DNA of 45,262 bases, taken from assembly GCA_900541345.1 (NCBI GenBank), contig UQJE01000012.1:1-45262 (forward strand), read 5' to 3'. This stretch comes from an uncultured Blautia sp. (GTDB taxonomy: Bacteria > Bacillota > Clostridia > Lachnospirales > Lachnospiraceae). Within the stretch, counting starts at the first letter, position 1. The number at the start of each line of letters is the position of its first letter. The notes beneath the pieces were generated by a model. The model had not been told where the DNA came from. It ran no database searches and saw only the letters and a list, made by a program, of their open reading frames with translations. Shown piece after piece: positions 40,013 through 45,262 of this stretch. Both the position numbers and the translations under genes were made by a program.

Positions 40013-41443
40013 TCATTCTTCCTCATATTCCCCGGAGTCGTCCTCCGGGGAGTTTTCTTCTTCTGCCTGCTGCGCTTCGTAAAGTGCACCGTAATACTGG
40101 TCTGCTGTTATAGATTCTGTGTCCTCTACATAGTTGCCGTTTTTGTCTAGCATGCTGCCGTCCCAGTCAAAGGAAACTTCAAGAAGATTTGTACCGGTAG
40201 ACGGCGTTACATTCATGGACATGATCTTATTATATGTTTCTTTTAAGCTTTCTACAGTAAACGATTCTTCTATGTAATTATGGACGCCGTGCTGGGCTGC
40301 CAGCTCGTCTGTGTAGTCGGAAAGCATATACGGACCAAATTCGCCGGTTTCGCTGTTATAGTGCATAACGAGAGGTTCTATTTCAGGATTTAAAATTCTT
40401 ACAGTGGATTTTCCGTTTAAAACGGATTTCTCTATAGTAAATTTCCCCATTCCGCCAAGAAGCTCAGGAAGCTGCTGTTGGGTGGAAACGAAGTTTCCAA
40501 GGGAATAGAAAATCACCATTTCGTTGCCCTTGTCGTCTGACATAATGCCGTATGGCTGAAGAACGTGAGGGTGTCCTCCGATTACTACATCTACACCCTG
40601 CTGCAGAAGAAAGGAAGCCCATTGTTTTTCGTATTCATTTGGCATAGTTTCATCTTCTGTGCCCCAGTGCGCCACAAAGACAATGCAGTCGGAGACTTCT
40701 TTTGCCTTCTGTATGGAAGCGGCAACTTTTGCTTTGTCAAAAATATCAATCATATATTCTTTGCCTTCTCCTGCGCCGGAGTTGTTCGTACCGTATGTAT
40801 AGTCGAGAAAGGCAATTTTAATTCCGTTTACTTCCCGGACTTTTACAGAAGCTGCATCTTCTTCTGTTTCATGAATGCCAATGAGGGTAATGTCAGGATA
40901 ATTGGTGCGCCAAAATTCAAAGGTTTGTGCCATATAATCATAACCGTAATCGTCAATATGGTTTGTGGCGGATTCCACTACGTCAAAGCCTGCTTTTACA
41001 ATGGCATCGCCAACCTCTGTAGGCGTTGCAAAAGAAGGATAAGAGCTTACGGCATCGTGATCTGTTGTAAAGACAGTTTCCTGATCAATCATGGCGATGT
41101 CTGCGCTTTGAATTTCATCCAGTACATTCTGATAAATGTGGTCGTAGTTCCACTCGCCGGAATCGTTTCTTCCGGAATCAATCAAGGACTGATGATAAAG
41201 ATTGTCGCCTACTGCGATAACGGAGGCAGTTGTGACAACCGGAGTTCTGGCTGCTTTTTCCGCCTTTTCCTTTTCAAGCTTTGCTTTTCTTTCCGCTTCG
41301 ATTGCCGGTTTTTGTATAATCTGATAATCCAGCTGATGGAAAAACAGGCAAAGAACAGCAAGTACGGCGATGGAGCAGATGAGACTGATTTTGGAATTCA
41401 TTCGCTCCTTAAAATTAAGGGGTATATTTTCATTTCGTTTCAT
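40013..41443 (-). CDS. CapA-family (poly-gamma-glutamate synthesis-type) membrane-anchored protein
   Basis: 476 residues. A basic cytoplasmic end precedes one membrane segment (about 19-38), a charged coiled-coil linker (EAERKAKLEKEKAEKAA), then a calcineurin-like phosphoesterase domain of the CapA type. Metal-ligand-type motifs are AVGDNLYH, ATNHIDDYG, VAHWGTED and GGHPHVLQP, followed by YSLGNFV. The C-terminus is very acidic. CapA proteins act in polyglutamate capsule export, but no capB/capC genes are here. The start at 41443 is chosen for its AGAGGACG; ATG 41470 has no site and lies just after a leader hairpin. Confidence 0.87.
   Translation of the reverse strand: MKRNENIPLNFKERMNSKISLICSIAVLAVLCLFFHQLDYQIIQKPAIEAERKAKLEKEKAEKAARTPVVTTASVIAVGDNLYHQSLIDSGRNDSGEWNYDHIYQNVLDEIQSADIAMIDQETVFTTDHDAVSSYPSFATPTEVGDAIVKAGFDVVESATNHIDDYGYDYMAQTFEFWRTNYPDITLIGIHETEEDAASVKVREVNGIKIAFLDYTYGTNNSGAGEGKEYMIDIFDKAKVAASIQKAKEVSDCIVFVAHWGTEDETMPNEYEKQWASFLLQQGVDVVIGGHPHVLQPYGIMSDDKGNEMVIFYSLGNFVSTQQQLPELLGGMGKFTIEKSVLNGKSTVRILNPEIEPLVMHYNSETGEFGPYMLSDYTDELAAQHGVHNYIEESFTVESLKETYNKIMSMNVTPSTGTNLLEVSFDWDGSMLDKNGNYVEDTESITADQYYGALYEAQQAEEENSPEDDSGEYEEE
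40030..40058 (+). terminator. Terminator of the ABC operon lying within the capA coding region
   Basis: CCCCGGAG (40030-40037) and CTCCGGGG (40043-40050) form an 8-bp GC-rich stem with a 5-base loop followed by AGTTTTCTTC. On the minus strand the same bases encode the acidic C-terminus of the CapA-like protein. Confidence 0.75.
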
Positions 41444-41474
41444 GGGAACGTCCTCTGTATTTTCAATCATTTAT

Positions 41475-41529
41475 CAGGTATCTGCGTACCTGTACTTTTT
41501 ATTATAGCAAATTCAGGAAGGCAAATAAA
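41475..41529 (-). promoter_or_regulatory. Promoter and leader hairpin of the capA-like gene
   Basis: On the minus strand TTTATT (41529-41524), 17-base spacer, TATAAT (41506-41501) with extended -10 TGC. Downstream, CAGGTA/TACCTG (41475-41492) forms a small leader hairpin. The promoter begins right at the end of the upstream DUF885 gene. Confidence 0.55.
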
Positions 41530-41530
41530 G

Positions 41531-43291
41531 TCATTTTATGTACTTTTCAAGAACAGGGAAAGGAACGGCTCCGATTTCCAGAATCTTCTGATGAAATTCC
41601 TTCAGGGAAAAATCTTCGCCAAGTCTTTTTTCTTCTGCTTTTCTAAGATCAAGGAAATTCAAGTATCCCCAGTAGTATTTCAGATAGTTTGCAGGTGTTT
41701 CCACAACGTATTGATAAATCTCCCCGGCTGTGGTTGGAGAAATACCAAAGACGCGCAGGAAGGAAGCTGCCTGTTCCGGGCTCCAGCCATAATAATGAAT
41801 GCCGATATCCATAAGGCAGCAGATATTTAAGTTTACGCTTCGGTTCAGCCATGCGAGCGTTCCAATGTCTTTTGCTGCGTCATCTTCTATGAAAGAAGCG
41901 CTGTAGCCGTATGCGAAAGGCTCTACATATGTTGCCCAGCCTTCTATGTAACCGCTGGATTCGATAAGGCTTCGAATGGGATTTTTATTTGCCTCTGCAA
42001 AAAACATAGTCTGGTAAAGATGTCCTGGGAAGCCTTCGTGAGAAAGGGTGGTAAATAAATCAAGCTTCTGGCTGTTTCCGGCGTTGTTGATGTAAATAAC
42101 ATTGGGGCTTTTTGTATCAACAGGGGGCGTGAGGTAAAAGGCAGGACTTAAATATTCTTCAAGAGATTTATGAACGTAGCGGATTTCGTAGGAAACGTCC
42201 GAAAGCTCCGGAAAATCTTTTATAATCTGTTTCTGGAGATGCTGCATCATTTCTTTTGGTTTCATATCCGGGAAAATATTATTTTCCATAAATTTAGAAG
42301 CGAGAGAAGGCTGTTCCTTTAACATGAGCTGAATGGTTTTTGTATCATTTAGAAGTTGTTTTGTAAGGCGCTGTCTGATTTTTTCTACAGGGACGTAAGT
42401 TCCCACCTGGCTTTTCAGGAGATAGGAGTAGTAGTCCTGACCACCTGGAAAATGGGCAAGTCCCTGAGGATTTTTTCCGGTTCCCTTTAATTCCCGGAGT
42501 CCCTGAATCAGTTTTTCGTAGGCAGGGATTACACATTCCAGAATAATCTTTTTATGGGTGGCTTTTAGTTTTGTCTGCTCTTCTTCTGAGAAATTTCCAT
42601 ACTGTGCAAGCTTTGTATCAAAGATTTCCAGCATATAGTTGGAGTCAGGGTTTTTGATGAAGGATTCACACTGGCTGCAGATTCGCTCTAGGGTTACATC
42701 GCTCATAAAATATCCGGATTCTGATTTTTTTCTCTGAAAAGAGAGAATACTTTCAAAGTAAGGTTCTATGCTGGAGAGAAGGTTCAGATAGTCCGATACG
42801 TCCTGGTCTTCATAAAAGGCATATTCTGCAAGAAGGACAGGGAGCTGTGCCTGAATACCGAGGCTGGGAGAGAGCATTTCTTCCAGAAGATAATGATCTC
42901 CAAGGGAAGCCTGTGTGTGAAAGTAGAGCAGGAGCATATCAAGAGTAATCTGGTTTTCCCGGGAAAGTTTGGAATAAGAAAAGCTTCGGAGCGTATCCTC
43001 ATATTCCTGGCAGAGGGCGTATGTTTTTTCCATGTCTGTATTTACAGTTCCAAGTGTTGGCTTGGGGCGTTTCAGACCTGCTTTTTCCGGATGAGCGACA
43101 GAGTAGTGGAAAGTAAGGGAGCTGCCGGAAACTTCTTTTTCAAAAAGCTCTTCTGTGAATTTTTTAAACCGGGCATTTTCCGAGAATACATGATTAGAAA
43201 AATAACCAATAGTAATACCGGACAGAAAGATAAAACAAAGAGTGAGAAGTACCGGAAAAACTTTTCCTGGTTTAGAGTTTTTAAAAGGCAT
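41531..43291 (-). CDS. DUF885 family metallopeptidase-like protein, membrane-anchored
   Basis: 586 residues, probably extracellular and held by an N-terminal membrane segment (about 11-32) without a lipobox. The DUF885 domain fills the rest. The zinc-binding motif is SHEGFPGHLYQ (HExxPGH, about residue 418), with a downstream Glu in SSGYIEGWATYVEPF as the probable third ligand. Related proteins are peptidases, but the substrate is unknown. Start: ATG behind GTGAGG. Divergent from the flavoprotein gene at 43410. Confidence 0.88.
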   Translation of the reverse strand: MPFKNSKPGKVFPVLLTLCFIFLSGITIGYFSNHVFSENARFKKFTEELFEKEVSGSSLTFHYSVAHPEKAGLKRPKPTLGTVNTDMEKTYALCQEYEDTLRSFSYSKLSRENQITLDMLLLYFHTQASLGDHYLLEEMLSPSLGIQAQLPVLLAEYAFYEDQDVSDYLNLLSSIEPYFESILSFQRKKSESGYFMSDVTLERICSQCESFIKNPDSNYMLEIFDTKLAQYGNFSEEEQTKLKATHKKIILECVIPAYEKLIQGLRELKGTGKNPQGLAHFPGGQDYYSYLLKSQVGTYVPVEKIRQRLTKQLLNDTKTIQLMLKEQPSLASKFMENNIFPDMKPKEMMQHLQKQIIKDFPELSDVSYEIRYVHKSLEEYLSPAFYLTPPVDTKSPNVIYINNAGNSQKLDLFTTLSHEGFPGHLYQTMFFAEANKNPIRSLIESSGYIEGWATYVEPFAYGYSASFIEDDAAKDIGTLAWLNRSVNLNICCLMDIGIHYYGWSPEQAASFLRVFGISPTTAGEIYQYVVETPANYLKYYWGYLNFLDLRKAEEKRLGEDFSLKEFHQKILEIGAVPFPVLEKYIK

Positions 43292-43327
43292 ACAATCCTC
43301 ACAAAAGTTTCTGTTTTTACTATCTTA

Positions 43328-43379
43328 TTGGAAAAAACAGGATTATATGTTATGATTGATACAGGACAATTAAAGTCCT
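43328..43379. promoter_or_regulatory. Divergent promoters between DUF885 and flavoprotein genes
   Basis: Plus strand: TTGGAA (43328-43333), 17 bases, TATGAT (43351-43356). Minus strand: TTGTCC (43369-43364), 16 bases, TATAAT (43347-43342). The two overlap, so they may compete. AGGAC/GTCCT (43363-43379) forms a small hairpin in the plus-strand leader. Confidence 0.55.
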
Positions 43380-43409
43380 GATTAGGATAGATAAAAGGAG
43401 TGAAATACA

Positions 43410-44330
43410 ATGACAGAAATATATGACCTTGTAATCATCGGAGCCGGACCGGCGGGCGTGAGTGCCGCGATCTACGCGTCAAGAGCCATGTTGAAAACAG
43501 TATGGGTGGACAATAGATGTATGCCGGGAGGACAGATTACAGATACGTATGAGGTAGATAACTATCCGGGAATGCCGGGTGTGACGGGAATGGATCTGGG
43601 GGAGGCTTTTGGAACTCACGCAGAAAAGCTGGGACTTTCTCCTGCCTGCGATGAGGTTCTTTCCATAGAAGATGACGGAAAAGAAAAGATAATTCGCACA
43701 AGGAAAAATACGTACAGAACAAAGGCTGTGATTCTTGCTCTTGGGGCTTCTCATAGAAAGCTTGGGATTCCGGGAGAGGAAAAATTTGGAGGAGCAGGTG
43801 TTTCCTACTGTGCTACATGCGACGGGGCATTTTTCCGAGGCAGAACAACGGTAGTAGTTGGCGGAGGAAACGTTGCATGTGAGGACGCGATTTTCCTTTC
43901 CAGAATGTGCGAAAAAGTATATCTTGTACACAGAAGAGATGCGCTTCGTGCAGATAAGATTCTCCAGGAGCGTCTTTTTGCCTGTGAAAACGTAGAGCTT
44001 GTGTGGAACAGCGATCCTGTTGAAATTCAGGGAGAGGATATGGTAAAGGCTCTTCTTGTAAAAAATAAAGTGTCAGGGGAGGAACGCCGCATTGAGGCGG
44101 ATGGCGTGTTTATTGCCGTTGGAACAATTCCCAATACATGGCTCGTGAAAGATATGGTAGAGACAGACGACTATGGGTATATTGTGGCAGGCGAGGAAGG
44201 AATTACAAGTGTGCCGGGAATTTTTGCAGCGGGAGATTTAAGAACAAAGTCTCTCAGACAGGTGGTAACTGCGGTTTCTGACGGGGCAAATGCGGTGACT
44301 GCAGTGCAGGAGTATCTTCTTAGGATTTGA
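43410..44330 (+). CDS. trxB: Thioredoxin reductase-like NADPH/FAD oxidoreductase
   Basis: 306-residue cytoplasmic flavoprotein. The FAD-binding motif is IIGAGPAGVSAA (about 9-20), the redox pair C134/C137 is in YCATCDGAFF, the NADPH fold is VVGGGNVACEDA with HRRDALRA (an NADPH-type arginine pattern), and the C-terminal FAD motif is GIFAAGDLR. It would reduce thioredoxin. No thioredoxin gene is next to it, so a ferredoxin- or other-partner variant remains possible. Start: ATG behind AAAGGAG. Confidence 0.92.
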   Translation: MTEIYDLVIIGAGPAGVSAAIYASRAMLKTVWVDNRCMPGGQITDTYEVDNYPGMPGVTGMDLGEAFGTHAEKLGLSPACDEVLSIEDDGKEKIIRTRKNTYRTKAVILALGASHRKLGIPGEEKFGGAGVSYCATCDGAFFRGRTTVVVGGGNVACEDAIFLSRMCEKVYLVHRRDALRADKILQERLFACENVELVWNSDPVEIQGEDMVKALLVKNKVSGEERRIEADGVFIAVGTIPNTWLVKDMVETDDYGYIVAGEEGITSVPGIFAAGDLRTKSLRQVVTAVSDGANAVTAVQEYLLRI

Positions 44331-44374
44331 CAGGGCAATGGTCTTGTGATATTATACACAAATGATTCATAAAA

Positions 44375-44391
44375 TGTAACAAATATGTAAC
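44375..44391 (+). promoter_or_regulatory. WalR (YycF)-type binding site upstream of the NlpC/P60 gene
   Basis: TGTAAC (44375-44380), five bases, TGTAAC (44386-44391) fits the WalR consensus TGTWAH-N5-TGTWAH exactly. WalR governs wall hydrolases in other Firmicutes, matching the gene downstream. The site is 24 bases before the ATG, near or after a probable start of transcription, which could favour repression. Confidence 0.55.
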
Positions 44392-44414
44392 AATTACAAG
44401 GAGTGTATTATATC

Positions 44415-45086
44415 ATGAGAAAAAAATTAACAGCGATGTTTTTAAGTTTTTGTATGGTTTCTGTTTTTATGCCTCAGTCTGTTCTGGCAGATGATGTTCT
44501 GGAGTCAGGAGATTTGCTCACAGATGGGGAAGACGTCAGCAGCGGAGCAGTGACTGAGCTTGCAGAGGAGATTGCAAAAAGAACAGAAAAAGAAGTTCGC
44601 AAAATGCAGGAGGAAAAAGCTGCTGCAGAAGAAGCTGCAAGAGAAGCTGAGAAAAAGAGAAAAGCAGAAGAAGCCAGAAAAAAAGCGGAGGAAGCCCGGA
44701 GAAAAGCAGAAGAAGAACGTGCTGCGAAGCGTCAGGAAATCGTGGATTACGCTCTCCAGTTTGAGGGCAACCCCTATGTGTACGGAGGGACAAGTCTTAC
44801 AAACGGAGCGGACTGCTCCGGATTTGTAATGTCTGTCTTTGCAAATTTTGGGTATGAGCTTCCAAGAGTAGCTGCAAGTCAGTATATGGATTCTGAGAAA
44901 AAGGATATGAGTGAGATGGAAACAGGAGATCTTGTTTTTTATGGGGATTCTCCGGAGGGAATTTACCATGTTGCACTGTATATCGGTGACGGGAAGGTAA
45001 TCCATGCAAGTACAGCAGAGACAGGAATTAAGATTTCAGATTATGATTATCAGCAGCCATATGGAATCGGTGCCTACGTGGAGTAA
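44415..45086 (+). CDS. Secreted NlpC/P60 family cell-wall hydrolase
   Basis: 223 residues. Signal peptide about 1-25 (RKKLTAMFLSF core, ending VLADD), then an acidic stretch, a charged coiled coil of Lys/Glu/Ala repeats (about 50-105), and a C-terminal NlpC/P60 endopeptidase domain. The catalytic Cys is in GADCSGFVMSVF, the His in YHVALYIGDG, and the third residue is probably H in VIHAST. It cleaves peptidoglycan stem peptides outside the cell. Start: ATG 44415, 11 bases after AAGGAG; a GTG at 44403 overlaps that site. A WalR-type box lies just upstream. Confidence 0.92.
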   Translation: MRKKLTAMFLSFCMVSVFMPQSVLADDVLESGDLLTDGEDVSSGAVTELAEEIAKRTEKEVRKMQEEKAAAEEAAREAEKKRKAEEARKKAEEARRKAEEERAAKRQEIVDYALQFEGNPYVYGGTSLTNGADCSGFVMSVFANFGYELPRVAASQYMDSEKKDMSEMETGDLVFYGDSPEGIYHVALYIGDGKVIHASTAETGIKISDYDYQQPYGIGAYVE

Positions 45087-45191
45087 GAAAAAGAGAATAG
45101 TCTGACAGATAAAGAAAAAAATTGCGCCAGAGTTTTTCAGATGTCGAAAAAGGAATAAAAAGTAGCAAATTGCACAAAGAATGTAGAAGAA

Positions 45192-45257
45192 TGTGGATTG
45201 TACAAATATAAGTACAAAAGTTTTCCACACACCAAATGTCCCGTAAACTGTGGAAAA
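45192..45257. other. Cluster of DnaA-box-like sites
   Basis: TTTTCCACA (45221-45229) and TGTGGAAAA (45249-45257) both match the DnaA consensus TTWTNCACA, in opposite orientation. TGTGGATTG (45192-45200) is a weaker third. An AT-rich inverted repeat TTGTAC/GTACAA (45198-45217) lies between. The gene-free tail 45087-45262 otherwise shows no gene or clear terminator. Origin, regulatory site or chance cannot be settled at the window edge. Confidence 0.4.
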
Positions 45258-45262
45258 TCTAG

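Noticed and set aside
40565..41830. Long plus-strand open frame (421 codons) opposite capA and DUF885
   Set aside because: It is antisense to two well-supported minus-strand genes, crosses their junction, lacks a ribosome site and shows no family features.
45192..45262. Calling the right end oriC
   Set aside because: Only two good boxes, no dnaA or rpmH seen, and the strand bias of the genes argues against it; kept as DnaA-box-like sites only.

Overview
The window looks like a chromosomal segment of an anaerobic gut Firmicute, most likely a Lachnospiraceae (Blautia/Dorea/Roseburia-type) genome. The reasons are low-to-moderate GC, AGGAGG-type Shine-Dalgarno sites, Gram-positive cell-wall genes, a YesM/YesN-regulated sugar ABC transporter, and small proteins of types I associate with this family (DUF4367, DUF6147-like). 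I saw no rRNA, tRNA, CRISPR array, prophage or complete insertion sequence. The assignment is by gene content only.

Layout. 1-1.5 kb: cysteine synthase and an Rrf2 regulator behind a promoter buried in a perfect inverted repeat. 1.5-7.5 kb: a phosphate operon, pstS-pstC-pstA-pstB-phoU-phoR, with a Pho-box-like repeat in front; its binding protein has its two halves in the reverse of the usual order. 7.6-15.7 kb: a YesN/YesM two-component pair followed by a YtfQ-YtfR-YtfT-YjfF-type (galactofuranose/galactose family) ABC importer. 15.8-17.5 kb (minus): a YitT membrane protein and an RlmI-like methyltransferase. 17.7-22.9 kb: an aspartate aminotransferase, an L,D-transpeptidase, Ddl and MurF, a peptidoglycan precursor and cross-linking cluster. 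23-26 kb: an unknown membrane protein, glucose-6-phosphate isomerase and a D-2-hydroxyacid dehydrogenase. 26.1-29.6 kb: a small conserved protein, a URO-D-like protein divergent from an AraC regulator, and a B3/B4-domain protein.

29.7-35.1 kb is the most accessory-like part. It holds a rhomboid protease whose end overlaps a sensorless histidine kinase, a HIT protein, and an ECF-type sigma factor whose stop codon lies inside a 167-bp MITE-like element with perfect 16-bp terminal repeats. These are followed by a solitary murG, a DUF4367 membrane protein (likely anti-sigma partner), a secreted DUF6147-like protein and a GC-rich multi-hairpin repeat. 35.3-40 kb: an OmpR-type two-component system with an MacB/FtsX-type ABC transporter, both promoters carrying a TGTAAGG motif. 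40-43.3 kb (minus): a CapA-like protein and an anchored DUF885 metallopeptidase. 43.4-45.1 kb: a thioredoxin-reductase-like flavoprotein and an NlpC/P60 wall hydrolase preceded by an exact match to the WalR consensus. The last 70 bp hold DnaA-box-like sites.

How it fits together. Three themes recur: nutrient import (phosphate, sugar, sulfur assimilation), cell-envelope building and remodelling (Ddl, MurF, MurG, L,D-transpeptidase, NlpC/P60, CapA), and envelope sensing (four histidine kinases, two response regulators, one ECF sigma factor). The least explained items are the permuted PstS, the element inserted at the sigma gene, the structured repeat at 35.05 kb and the URO-D/AraC/B3-B4 locus.
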